Below, piece by piece: positions 44,184-52,727 of a stretch of DNA of 64,000 nt. Source of the stretch: Sphingobium limneticum. GTDB lineage: Bacteria; Pseudomonadota; Alphaproteobacteria; Sphingomonadales; Sphingomonadaceae. The notes beneath the pieces are model-generated. The model saw nothing but the letters and a program-made list of their open reading frames with translations, did no database searches and was not told where the DNA came from. Location of the stretch: the NCBI RefSeq assembly GCF_008710155.1, contig NZ_VYPZ01000001.1, positions 496,001 through 560,000 of the forward strand, written 5' to 3'. The translations under genes were made by a program, and so were the position numbers. The number at the start of each line of letters is the position of its first letter. Positions within the stretch are counted from its first letter, which is position 1.

Positions 44184-45133
44184 ATCTGCCGCAGTAGCCA
44201 ATAGGTGACACCGGCCGCCCCGCCGGCGATAAGGGTCGCTAGCAATGTGCCATGCGGCCCTTCCGCCAGCGGCATGCCGCCGGTGTTCATGCCGAAAAGG
44301 CCCGTCACCAATGTCGCGGGCAGCATCAGCGCGGTGACGATGGAGAGGATGTAGAGATTCTGGTTGGTGCGTTGCGCCGCCTGAATATCCACTTCGTCAC
44401 GGAGCAGGCGCAACTGCCCCTGTACACCCAATATGTCGGCGTCGACCGCCTGTAATCGCTGGGCCAGCTTCTCCACCGTGGGGAGCAGGATTTCAGGCAG
44501 TTCTTCATCCTCCTCCAGCCGCTGGAACACGCCACGCATGCCGGTCAGCAACCGGTGGATCTGGGCAAGACGGCGGCGGATGCGGATCAAGTCGCGCGGT
44601 TCGGGTGGGTAATGGCCATCGAGAAAGGCATCCTCGGCGCTCTGAACATCATGGCTGAGCGTACGGGCGATTTCCGCGATATTGGCGGTCATCGCGCCAA
44701 CCAGCAGGTCCAGCGCCTGACCGGGGCCGTTGACCGTCGCGCCACCGCCGCGCTCCAGCCGGCTGCGGGCGATATCGGCCGATCGCAAGGGATGCAGCCG
44801 CGTCGTCAGCATCAGCGTCGGCGTCAGCGCGATGCGCAGCGCGCCAATCCGGTCGGTATCGGCGACATCGAAATCGCGTTCGAAATCATGCAGGACGCAG
44901 CCTACGCTGTCCCCGTCCACCAGCGCGCGTTGATGCGTATCGGGCGCCAGCAGCAGGTCGCGTATCTGCGGCGAAAGTTGATCGGCGGTGGCGATCCATT
45001 GTCGTGTGCCATGGTCGGCCAGGTTCAGGTGCAGCCAGCGAAACCGGCCGCCTGTCTCTGAATCGCAGCGGGCGACGGGGCTTGTGCTGCCGTCGCCCGC
45101 AAAGTCTAGTCCCCAGATCAGGCCAGGCCCCAT
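44165..45133 (-). CDS. CorA/ZntB family divalent-cation transporter
   Basis: 322 residues. A large cytoplasmic alpha/beta N-domain and long helices (about 1-255) are followed by two C-terminal membrane helices. The pore motif after helix 1 reads LFGMNTGGMP, combining the family G-M-N with the G-G-M-P that is typical of ZntB zinc transporters rather than CorA magnesium channels. The second helix is TLLATLIAGGAAGVTYWLL with a basic tail. It is therefore more likely a zinc or other transition-metal route. It is a single gene, convergent with the TonB receptor and 63 bp after the Pit gene start region ends. Confidence 0.88.
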   Translation of the reverse strand: MGPGLIWGLDFAGDGSTSPVARCDSETGGRFRWLHLNLADHGTRQWIATADQLSPQIRDLLLAPDTHQRALVDGDSVGCVLHDFERDFDVADTDRIGALRIALTPTLMLTTRLHPLRSADIARSRLERGGGATVNGPGQALDLLVGAMTANIAEIARTLSHDVQSAEDAFLDGHYPPEPRDLIRIRRRLAQIHRLLTGMRGVFQRLEEDEELPEILLPTVEKLAQRLQAVDADILGVQGQLRLLRDEVDIQAAQRTNQNLYILSIVTALMLPATLVTGLFGMNTGGMPLAEGPHGTLLATLIAGGAAGVTYWLLRQMGFMRR

Positions 45134-45196
45134 GCCCTAGACGGGCACGGGAACCTGGAAAAGGGGATTGGGCTCGAATGTCGTATGCCGCTCCCG

Positions 45197-46801
45197 TCAG
45201 AAAATCTGGGAAAAGAGCATGTAGAGGCCGCCCGCCAGCGCGATCGACACCGGCAGGGTCAGCACCCAGGCCATCAGCAGGTTGCGGATGGTGCTCATTT
45301 GCAGACCCGACCGGTTGGCCGCCATCGTTCCGGCCACGCCGGACGAAAGGACATGGGTGGTCGACACCGGCAGGCCCAGATGGTCCGCACCGAAGATGGT
45401 GCCCATCGCGACCAGTTCGGCCGAAGCACCCTGCGCATAGGTGAGGTGCGACTTGCCGATCTTCTCACCCACTGTGACGACGATCCGCTTCCAGCCGACC
45501 ATCGTGCCCAGCCCCAGCGCGAAAGCGACGGCAACCTTCACCCAGGTCGGGATGAAGCGAGTGCCGGCGTCGAGCGATTTTTTGTAGGTCGCCAGCGTTT
45601 CATTATTCGCGTCAGTCAGATGGGCTTCCTTGTCTTTGCCAAGTCGCTTGATCGCTTCTGACGCCATATACATGTCGTTGCGGATATTGCTGACGGCGGC
45701 GGCGGGCACCTGCGCCAGCGAGCCATATACCGCGACCTGACGATCGACATCGCGGATGACGGTAGCAAGGCCGGGAATGGTGGTGTCCGACAGCTTCTTG
45801 TCGGCGATATAGGTGGTGACGGCCTTGCGCGCGGCGACGATATCTCTGCCCCCGGCCGGGGCGGTACCCAACACATTGGCGGCGGCGACGCTGTTCTGAT
45901 GGAATTCGATCGTATAGCGTTCCGGCACGGCGCGGTTGAGCGCATAGGCGGTGGGGACGGTGCCGATCAGGATCAGCATGATCAGGCCCATGCCCTTCTG
46001 TCCGTCATTGGAGCCATGTGCGAAGCTGACACCGGTGCAGGTGAAGATCAGCAGCGCGCGGATCCACAGCGGCGGCGGCACGCCATCCTTGGGTTCCTGA
46101 TACAGCTCTTCCTTGCGGATCAGAACCTTCATGGCGATGAACAGCAGAGCCGCGACGCCGAAGCCGATCAGCGGCGAGACGAGCAGCGCCTGCCCGATTT
46201 CGGTGGCCTTGCTCCAATCGACGCCGGCCGTGCCGCTCTTGCCATGCATCATGGCATTGGCGACGCCGACGCCGATGATCGAGCCGATCAGCGTGTGTGA
46301 GGAGGAGGAAGGGATGCCCAGCCACCAGGTGGCGAGGTTCCACAGGATCGCCGCGATCAGCAGCGCGAACACCATGGCGAAGCCTGCGTTCGAGCCGACC
46401 TGAAGGATCAGTTCGACGGGCAGCAGCGACACGATGCCAAAGGCGACCGCGCCGGTCGACAGCAGCACGCCGAGGAAATTGAAGAAACCGGACCACACCA
46501 CCGCGACATTGGCGGGCATGGCGTTAGTGTAGATCACCGTCGCTACCGCATTGGCGGTGTCATGGAAACCGTTCACGAATTCGAAGCCCAATGCGATCAG
46601 CAGGGCGATGAACAGGAGGATGAAGGGCAGATAGGTGGTCGCCTGCACCCCGGCCGAACTGGCGTCGGCATAGATGCTGTAGGCGACATAGATCAGTGCT
46701 GTCAGGATGGCGGCGCCGAAGCCGATGGTGCCGACCAGCCCCAATCCTTTATCGAGATCGGGCCTGCCGGGGCTGCCCTCCATGGCTATGGTCGCGTTCA
46801 T
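45197..46801 (-). CDS. pit: Inorganic phosphate transporter, Pit family
   Basis: 534 residues, inner membrane, about 11 helices. The two PHO4 signature copies are present: FVNGFHDTANAVATVIYTNAM near residue 75 and SFAHGSNDGQKGMGL near 275, and a third segment near the end reads GLPVSTTHVLSSGVAG. A long cytoplasmic loop (about 320-425) between the halves is usual for this subgroup. Pit carriers import metal-phosphate with protons at low affinity. The ATG at 46801 follows GGGGGAG; the frame opens at 46828. No PhoU-like partner adjoins it. PPK2 is about 7 kb away. Confidence 0.92.
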   Translation of the reverse strand: MNATIAMEGSPGRPDLDKGLGLVGTIGFGAAILTALIYVAYSIYADASSAGVQATTYLPFILLFIALLIALGFEFVNGFHDTANAVATVIYTNAMPANVAVVWSGFFNFLGVLLSTGAVAFGIVSLLPVELILQVGSNAGFAMVFALLIAAILWNLATWWLGIPSSSSHTLIGSIIGVGVANAMMHGKSGTAGVDWSKATEIGQALLVSPLIGFGVAALLFIAMKVLIRKEELYQEPKDGVPPPLWIRALLIFTCTGVSFAHGSNDGQKGMGLIMLILIGTVPTAYALNRAVPERYTIEFHQNSVAAANVLGTAPAGGRDIVAARKAVTTYIADKKLSDTTIPGLATVIRDVDRQVAVYGSLAQVPAAAVSNIRNDMYMASEAIKRLGKDKEAHLTDANNETLATYKKSLDAGTRFIPTWVKVAVAFALGLGTMVGWKRIVVTVGEKIGKSHLTYAQGASAELVAMGTIFGADHLGLPVSTTHVLSSGVAGTMAANRSGLQMSTIRNLLMAWVLTLPVSIALAGGLYMLFSQIF

Positions 46802-46926
46802 CCGAATCGTCTCCCCCTGTTCGGGCAAAATGTGAATGAATTCTTGCTAGGCTGCGTCCGTGACAGCTTAGTTGCAGCGCATAGATGGATGGACAGGATA
46901 GTTGGAACGGAGAAAGGCCGCAGAAA

Positions 46927-47421
46927 TCAGAAAACGATCGTGACGAGGATGGTGTCGGCATAGCTGCCGGGCGCGACATTCTGACCCGCAGGCGCCCGTC
47001 CGTAGACGGTTGTGGTCTGATCGACGCCCAACAAGGCCGCAAATGTGTTGGTGACAGACAGTGAACCGCCGGTTCCGTCACCCCAGATCTGGTTGCGCGC
47101 GTTGCTGGTGTAGAGGTTGTAATGCAGGGTCGATGCGCCGCTGGTCATCGTGCGTTGGGCGTAGGTAGGGGATGATCCCCGACTGAGCTGGATCGTGTAA
47201 CTGCCAGCCAATGCCAGCACCAGACTGCAACGGACCCGCACAGTGCCCGAACTGTCATTATCCGTCACCGCGACCGGATTATAACTGCCGAAATCCACGC
47301 CGGTCGCTGACACGGTGCAGGTGCACAGGGCCAGTATGTCACAGGCGGCCTGCGCCGGCGCCGGCATGGCCAATGCCGCAAACGGCAGCATGATGATGCT
47401 GAGATAGACGCGGATGCCCAT
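46927..47421 (-). CDS. Spore coat U domain pilin-like protein (terminal subunit candidate)
   Basis: 164 residues, secreted. The signal peptide (MGIRVYLSIIMLPFAALAMP to AQA) precedes a single SCPU domain, the subunit fold of archaic (Csu-type) chaperone-usher pili. Typical features are CTVSATGVDFGSYNP, conserved Cys pairs, VYGRAPAGQNVAPGSYADTI and a hydrophobic C-terminal strand ending TILVTIVF. The ATG at 47421 follows AGGAGG and lies 12 bases after the usher stop. As the last gene after the usher it may be the tip subunit, although known Csu tip adhesins have two domains and are about twice this length. It is clearly related to the pilin at 50490. Confidence 0.85.
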   Translation of the reverse strand: MGIRVYLSIIMLPFAALAMPAPAQAACDILALCTCTVSATGVDFGSYNPVAVTDNDSSGTVRVRCSLVLALAGSYTIQLSRGSSPTYAQRTMTSGASTLHYNLYTSNARNQIWGDGTGGSLSVTNTFAALLGVDQTTTVYGRAPAGQNVAPGSYADTILVTIVF

Positions 47422-47432
47422 CCTGTTCCTCC

Positions 47433-49739
47433 TCACCGCACGCATGGCAGCGGCCCTATAGTGGGTAGCACCTGATCGGGCAGGGCGTCGAGCCTGACAT
47501 GGCAGGGCCCGCCGGCCGCATCCACGGTCAGGACCATGCCGGCGTGGAGATTTTGCAAGAAAACTTCCCCTTCGTTGCCGACGAACGATTTTTCCGCACC
47601 GGACGACACGCCACTCCCCGCCTCCACCGGCTTGCCGTCGGGCATGACGACGATGATGGTCCCGGGATGCTCCTGGATCGCGACGAAGCGCGCGTTGACC
47701 GCGCCGCGATAGCGCGGCACCACCAGCAGTTGATCCTCCGGCATGCGCACGTCGATAGGTATGTCCGCCGCGGAAATGCTGAGCCGATTGACTTCATAGG
47801 GGCGCAGGTCAGGGATGATCGCCGTGCCGCGCGCGTTGGTGCGCCCGACAAGCCGGTTTTCCTGATAGACGCGCACATCCGCCTGATCGGGCACGCGCAC
47901 CACTGCAAAACCGCTTTCCATCTGGCGCGTCGGGAATAGGGCGCCGTCGGCAATCAGCAGGCCACCGCGCCCCGTGACGCGCATACCGGTCTGGCCGCCC
48001 GCGTGATCGACCTGAGCGGTCATTTCCCCCACATCGCCGCGCCACTGGGCCTCTGCCTGCTGGCGCCCGTTATTGCCGGTGGAATTGGCGAGGCGATACC
48101 CCCAGCCTCCGCTGACCGGTGGTGTGCCGCGCACCTCGGCACGGGTGCCGTCCGTTCCTGCCTGAAGATAGGCGCTGCTCCGAGGGCCGAAGGGCACCGT
48201 CAGATTGAAGCCCAGGCTGGTATCGCGACCGGTTTCCGAAAAACGGCTGTGGATCGCATAGACGCTGACAAAGGCCCGGTCGCGCACCGAAAGGCTGTAA
48301 TTGCCGGACAGCACTTGCGCCCGTTGGCCGTCGGCATAAGTCAGGCTGGTATAGGATAGGCCTGCGGTGCCCATTCGTCCGAAGGTTATGCCGCCTGCGG
48401 CCTGTATCTGTTCGACGATCCGTTCGGATTCCCGTTCGACGCCGATTTCTCGATAGTCGCGGCTGGCGCGCTGATAGCTGAACGCCACATTCCAGGTCGG
48501 CCCATTGCGCGCGAAGGCGGCGCGATAGAGAAAGCCCTGCCCCTTCACGCCATGAGAACTGGCGGCGGCCAAGCTGAATTCGCCGAACGGTACCATCACC
48601 ATGGTGATCCCCCCGCCCGCCATCTGCGTGTCGCCGCTCGCCTCCGCCCGCCCTTCGACCGTGATCCAGTCGGTCAGACCCCGGCGATAGGTGCCCGCAA
48701 CGAAGGGGTCGGCATAGCGAAAGCTGCGCAAGCCGTAATCGCGCCGTTCAGCCCCGGCTTCAGCCGACCAGGCAGAGAGACCGGCCCGCAACAGACGGCT
48801 GCTGACATAATAAGAGGATTTGACCCGCCGCTCTATGCCCAGCGGATCGCGGATCACCAGCGTCACCTCCCCCGCGCCGGTGACGAGCGGCACCTGGTTG
48901 ATCGAAAATGGACCCTGATCCACGTCGGTCTGGAAACGCTGGGTGCCGTTGACCAGCAGTTCCACATTGGACGGCACGGCAGCGCTGCCCGCCAATGAGG
49001 GCGTCGGAAAGGTGAGCAGGCTGGGCTGCAGCGCGAATTCGGTACCGATGCGCACGCCGCCGAAGCGGACCTGACGCGACCAGTCGCGCGCGTCGGTCAC
49101 GCTGTCGCCTATCACCAGCCGCGTCAGATTGACCGGATCGTCGCGCATATAATAGCTGTCGAGCCGCGTCGCCCGACCATAGACGGTGCCGTTGCCCAAC
49201 AACATGCTGTTCGACACCACGCCCCAATCGTCGGACATGCCCGTTTCGACGAAGGCGCCGACCCGCATCTTGTCGACATAGTCGATCGACAGATTATAGT
49301 TGAAGAAGGCCGCAAAGGCACTGTCGGTCGGTTGGGGCAAGGCCTGCGCAGCCGTGACCCGGTTTGCGAGAAAGGCAGCGGGCGGCGCGATGAGTTTGAG
49401 GGATTGCTGCAATTCGTCGAACGCCACCGCCACGCCACCGACCGACGCCAGCGGCGCGAACCGCTCGCCATCCAGTAAAATCGGATCGACCGAGGGCAGA
49501 CGAAGGCGCCACGTGGTCAGATCGTCGATGCGGACGAAAAAGGCGTCGCCGCGCCGCGCGACCAGATAGGTGTCGGGTTGCGGCTGGCCATTGATGCTGA
49601 CGGACACGAGGAGCATGGCCAGCCCCGGATCAGATGTCTTGGGCAAGCCAGCGGGAGCGGGCTCCTCGGACCGGGCGATACCGCCGGTGCCAAGGATGCC
49701 GAGCAATAGCAGCGCCGCCCTAACGGTCCCCGTCGCCAT
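47433..49739 (-). CDS. Fimbrial outer-membrane usher protein
   Basis: 768 residues, outer-membrane assembly pore of the archaic chaperone-usher pathway. After the signal peptide (MATGTVRAALLLLGILGTGG) come the N-domain (LLVSVSINGQPQPDTYLVAR), the barrel with the usher segment GPFSINQVPLVTGAGEVTLV, a plug, and C-terminal domains with IPDLRPYEVNRLSI and DQLLVVPRYRGAV. It starts inside the chaperone gene (20-base overlap), so expression is coupled. It receives chaperone-subunit complexes and threads the pilus to the surface. Confidence 0.93.
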   Translation of the reverse strand: MATGTVRAALLLLGILGTGGIARSEEPAPAGLPKTSDPGLAMLLVSVSINGQPQPDTYLVARRGDAFFVRIDDLTTWRLRLPSVDPILLDGERFAPLASVGGVAVAFDELQQSLKLIAPPAAFLANRVTAAQALPQPTDSAFAAFFNYNLSIDYVDKMRVGAFVETGMSDDWGVVSNSMLLGNGTVYGRATRLDSYYMRDDPVNLTRLVIGDSVTDARDWSRQVRFGGVRIGTEFALQPSLLTFPTPSLAGSAAVPSNVELLVNGTQRFQTDVDQGPFSINQVPLVTGAGEVTLVIRDPLGIERRVKSSYYVSSRLLRAGLSAWSAEAGAERRDYGLRSFRYADPFVAGTYRRGLTDWITVEGRAEASGDTQMAGGGITMVMVPFGEFSLAAASSHGVKGQGFLYRAAFARNGPTWNVAFSYQRASRDYREIGVERESERIVEQIQAAGGITFGRMGTAGLSYTSLTYADGQRAQVLSGNYSLSVRDRAFVSVYAIHSRFSETGRDTSLGFNLTVPFGPRSSAYLQAGTDGTRAEVRGTPPVSGGWGYRLANSTGNNGRQQAEAQWRGDVGEMTAQVDHAGGQTGMRVTGRGGLLIADGALFPTRQMESGFAVVRVPDQADVRVYQENRLVGRTNARGTAIIPDLRPYEVNRLSISAADIPIDVRMPEDQLLVVPRYRGAVNARFVAIQEHPGTIIVVMPDGKPVEAGSGVSSGAEKSFVGNEGEVFLQNLHAGMVLTVDAAGGPCHVRLDALPDQVLPTIGPLPCVR

Positions 49740-50463
49740 GCGATCCCGCCTGGCTGACGAGATTGACGGACAGTCGCTGCGTATCGCTGGTGGCGTCCAG
49801 AACCAGCTTCTCGCCGGCCCCGAGCATGCCGGTGGTGTCGAGCAGGAAGTTGCGGGTCGCGCCCGGCAGGATGTAGACGGATTCCTGTCGTGTGGTCAGC
49901 GCTGACCCGTCCGCGCGCTTGATGTCGATCCGGTTGAGATGGACATGCGCGCCGCCCGTGTTGCGAACGACGACCGAAAGCTGCCGGTTGCCGGCCGCAG
50001 ACACCTGCCAATCGAGCGAGGGCTGAGCGCCCGGCGCCGGCACGAAGATGGGAATGCTGACGCGCAGCAAGGTGCGCACTTCACCGGGCGCCAACGGACG
50101 CTCGGTCGGGATTTCCTCCAGGAAGATACGATAGCTTTTCTCGGTCGCGCCGGCGGTGGTGCGCAGACCGAAACGCGCGATCTGCTGCGCGCCGGCGGCG
50201 ACTTCGAACAAGGGCGGGTTGGCGAGGATATCGCGCGTATCCTCGAACAGATCCTGGCCGTTTTCCTGCCGCCAGGCGACGACCCGCACCTGCATGCGAG
50301 CCAGCGCGTCGCTGCTGTTTTCAATCGTCATCGTCTGAACGGGCGTCTTCCCGTCCAGCTGGATCAGTACCGGATAGATTTTCAGCGTCGTGGCGTGGGC
50401 GGTCGCCGGCACTGCCAGCGCGATCAACGCCGCTATCGCGCCGCGCAGAAGAAGATGTCGCAT
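49720..50463 (-). CDS. Periplasmic fimbrial chaperone (PapD/CsuC-like)
   Basis: 247 residues. The signal peptide (MRHLLLRGAIAALIALAVPA to AHA) precedes two Ig-like domains: the N-domain has LDGKTPVQTMTIENSSDALAR and YRIFLEEIP (pilus chaperone signature), and the C-domain ends in LSVNLVSQAG. It donates a strand to pilin subunits until the usher takes over. The ATG at 50463 gives a proper signal peptide; a TTG at 50493 would overlap the pilin stop. It sits between the major pilin and the usher in the same operon. Confidence 0.92.
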   Translation of the reverse strand: MRHLLLRGAIAALIALAVPATAHATTLKIYPVLIQLDGKTPVQTMTIENSSDALARMQVRVVAWRQENGQDLFEDTRDILANPPLFEVAAGAQQIARFGLRTTAGATEKSYRIFLEEIPTERPLAPGEVRTLLRVSIPIFVPAPGAQPSLDWQVSAAGNRQLSVVVRNTGGAHVHLNRIDIKRADGSALTTRQESVYILPGATRNFLLDTTGMLGAGEKLVLDATSDTQRLSVNLVSQAGSHGDGDR

Positions 50464-50489
50464 GCCCGCGTTCGCCACGAACCGTCCCG

Positions 50490-50987
50490 TCAATAGACGA
50501 CGTTGACGGTGATCGTGTCGCTATAGGAGCCGATCGGCACGTTCTGGCCGGCCGCGATGCGGCCATAGACGGTCAGCGTGGTCGCCCCCACAGGCGCCGT
50601 AGCGGCGACCGTATCGGTGCTCGGCGTGTTGCCCCAATTGGTCGTGCGACCGGTTTCCTGATAGAGCGCATAGTTCAACAGATTGGCGCCGTTCGACATT
50701 TTACGCGTCGTGACGGTCGCGCCGGATGCCGTGCCCTGCGTCAGGCCGACGGTATAGGATGTGCCCACCGTGCAGAGCACCGACAAGGTCGACGTGGCAT
50801 CGTTCGGAGAAGAAGCGGTCGGATCATAATTGCCAAAAGCAAGCGGCGTGGCCGATACTACGCATGCCTTGATGACGGTGGCGGTCACGGGAAAAGTCGT
50901 AGTTGCAGTGGCGGCCATGGCATTGCTACCGGTCGCGATCGTCAGCGGAACGGCAAAGAGTGCCGCAACTAGTCGGGAACGGGTCAT
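50490..50987 (-). CDS. Spore coat U domain major pilin (CsuA/B-like)
   Basis: 165 residues, secreted. The signal peptide (MTRSRLVAALFAVPLTIATG to AMA) precedes one SCPU domain: VTATVIKACVVSATPLAFGNY, GTASGATVTTRKMSNGANLL and VYGRIAAGQNVPIGSYSDTI, ending TITVNVVY. Its incomplete Ig fold would be completed by the chaperone or the next subunit's N-terminal strand (ATATTTFPVTATV). First gene of the pilin-chaperone-usher-pilin operon, it is probably the main rod subunit. The ATG at 50987 has GGAGAG four bases upstream. The 150 bp upstream are AT-rich and must contain the promoter (TTGACG near 51100 on this strand). Confidence 0.9.
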   Translation of the reverse strand: MTRSRLVAALFAVPLTIATGSNAMAATATTTFPVTATVIKACVVSATPLAFGNYDPTASSPNDATSTLSVLCTVGTSYTVGLTQGTASGATVTTRKMSNGANLLNYALYQETGRTTNWGNTPSTDTVAATAPVGATTLTVYGRIAAGQNVPIGSYSDTITVNVVY

Positions 50988-51140
50988 CATACTCTCCGAG
51001 CTCAGCATGTTTTGCTGCGGAAAGTATCGCCCCAGAGAGTTAACGGAACCTTACTTTTATTTTTAGACTTTCGTCGAATCAGCCAAAATTGATCTATACG
51101 TCAAATATAAGATCGTAATGCACAGATGATTTCTCGACCT

Positions 51141-51413
51141 CTAGAATTCATATTCGACGACCGTATTGCGCGATGCAGATACCTGATCATATGAAGATGT
51201 ATCGGCAACAACAAGTTGCGACAAATTTTCTGATACTTTCTTGCGAATGTTCGTATGACAGATATTTTTACTGTCGCGATCCGATATCAGGCAAGGCTTG
51301 ACGACTATAGCTCCAACGGTCATCGCCGATTTTGCGGGCACCTGCGCCCATGCCGCAGGCATCGGCATGGCAATCGCCGGGCACAATATCGCCAGCAAGA
51401 TGCGATGAAACAC
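51141..51413 (-). CDS. Small secreted protein of unknown function
   Basis: About 90 residues from a GTG at 51413 (GGGGG seven bases upstream); the frame is open to 51497. The signal peptide MFHRILLAILCPAIAMPMPA to AWA is convincing. The mature part is about 66 residues with two Cys (VVKPCLIS and KNICHTN), a basic-acidic middle and the tail TVVEYEF. I recognise no family. Codon use is less GC-biased than the neighbours and the 3' part is AT-rich. It lies directly upstream of the pilus operon in the same direction, so it may be a minor pilus subunit remnant or an accessory secreted protein. The two Cys and the C-terminal alternating hydrophobic residues would fit, but this is speculation. Confidence 0.5.
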   Translation of the reverse strand: MFHRILLAILCPAIAMPMPAAWAQVPAKSAMTVGAIVVKPCLISDRDSKNICHTNIRKKVSENLSQLVVADTSSYDQVSASRNTVVEYEF

Positions 51414-51596
51414 CGTGAAACCCCCAATTTGCAACTCACCGATATGCGCGACCCGGTGAACGCAGCCCCGTTCGTCGACCGATCGTATCATGTCCATTCT
51501 ATCGCACTGCCCTGCCCATGGAAAGTTGAATAATCGTTATCGGGTGTACATCCCCATCCCCGCAGCAGTCAGGCTGCAAGGCGCATGAGGCGCGGT

Positions 51597-51623
51597 TTGG
51601 ACATCCTAATGGAAACTGTCCAA
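51597..51623. promoter_or_regulatory. Inverted repeat upstream of the LLM oxidoreductase
   Basis: TTGGACA (51597-51603) and TGTCCAA (51617-51623), perfect arms with a 13-nt spacer, 76 bases before the LLM ATG. A further TGGACAG half-site lies near 51651. It is a candidate operator in the 285-bp gap (51414-51698), which otherwise holds only promoter sequence. Confidence 0.4.
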
Positions 51624-51698
51624 TTCCGATCCTGCGATTGCGCTTGGCATGGACAGACGTCAGTTCTGCAGCAACTTATGCGAATTGGAAGGCCTGAA

Positions 51699-52715
51699 AT
51701 GAAGAAGATCGGTTTCCTGTCCTTCGGCCACTGGTCCGAAGCCCCTTATTCCGCCACCCGATCGGCGAGCGATGTCTTGCTGCAGTCGATCGACCTCGCG
51801 GTCGCCGCCGAGCAGTTGGGGCTGGATGGCGCCTATTTCCGTGTGCATCATTTCGCGCGCCAACTCTCTTCCCCCTTCCCGCTGCTGGCAGCGGTCGGCG
51901 CCAGGACGAGCCGGATCGAGATCGGTACGGGCGTGATCGATATGCGCTATGAAAATCCGCTCTACATGGTCGAGGATGCAGGGGCTGCCGACCTGATCAG
52001 CGGCGGTCGTTTGCAACTGGGGATCAGTCGTGGATCGCCCGAGCAGGTGATCGAAGGCTGGCGCCATTTCGGCTACGCCCCGCGCGATGGGCAGACCGAC
52101 GCCGATATGGGCCGGCACCACGCCGAAGTATTTCTGCAATTGCTCCAGGGCGAGGGATTTGCCAAGCCCAATCCCAGCCCCATGTTCCCAAATCCGCCGG
52201 GGTTGCTGCGCCTGGAACCCCATTCGCAGGGCTTGCGCGAGCGCATCTGGTGGGGATCGGCGTCCGACGCGACCGCCATTTGGGCGGCAGAAAAGGGCAT
52301 GAACCTGCAAAGCTCCACATTGAAGGCGGACGAAACCGGTGAGCCTTTCCATGTCCAGCAGGCCAGGCAGATCAGGGTTTATAAGAAGGCGTGGCAGGCC
52401 GCAGGTCATGCGCACGCACCGCGCGTGTCGGTTTCCCGGTCCATATTCGCGCTGACGAACCAGGAGGATCACGACTATTTCGGACGGGGCGACAGCAGCG
52501 ACCATGTCGGCATCATCGACAATATGCGCGCCGTGTTCGGACGATCCTATGCCGCCGAACCCGATGTGCTGATCGAACAGTTGAAGGCCGACGAAGCCAT
52601 TGCGGAAGCCGACACGCTATTGCTGACCGTGCCAAACCAGTTGGGCGTTGCCTATAATGCCCATGTGCTGGAGTCGATATTGACCCATGTGGCGCCGGCG
52701 CTGGGGTGGCGATAA
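51699..52715 (+). CDS. LLM class (luciferase-like) flavin-dependent oxidoreductase
   Basis: 338 residues with a TIM-barrel luciferase-like fold, using reduced FMN or F420-type flavin. It shows MKKIGFLSFGHW, the family segment AAEQLGLDGAYFRVHHFARQ, RIEIGTGVIDMRYENPLYM and GRLQLGISRGSPEQV. The ATG at 51699 follows GGAAGG with good spacing; the frame opens at 51585 but that part has no family likeness. Family members are monooxygenases or reductases of varied substrates. Neither a flavin reductase nor related catabolic genes adjoin it, so the substrate is open. It is convergent with the diguanylate cyclase. Confidence 0.88.
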   Translation: MKKIGFLSFGHWSEAPYSATRSASDVLLQSIDLAVAAEQLGLDGAYFRVHHFARQLSSPFPLLAAVGARTSRIEIGTGVIDMRYENPLYMVEDAGAADLISGGRLQLGISRGSPEQVIEGWRHFGYAPRDGQTDADMGRHHAEVFLQLLQGEGFAKPNPSPMFPNPPGLLRLEPHSQGLRERIWWGSASDATAIWAAEKGMNLQSSTLKADETGEPFHVQQARQIRVYKKAWQAAGHAHAPRVSVSRSIFALTNQEDHDYFGRGDSSDHVGIIDNMRAVFGRSYAAEPDVLIEQLKADEAIAEADTLLLTVPNQLGVAYNAHVLESILTHVAPALGWR

Positions 52716-52727
52716 TCGCCTTGCGCT

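Noticed and set aside
46829..46926. Possible Pho box before the Pit gene
   Set aside because: Only isolated CTGTC fragments occur; there is no tandem seven-base repeat.
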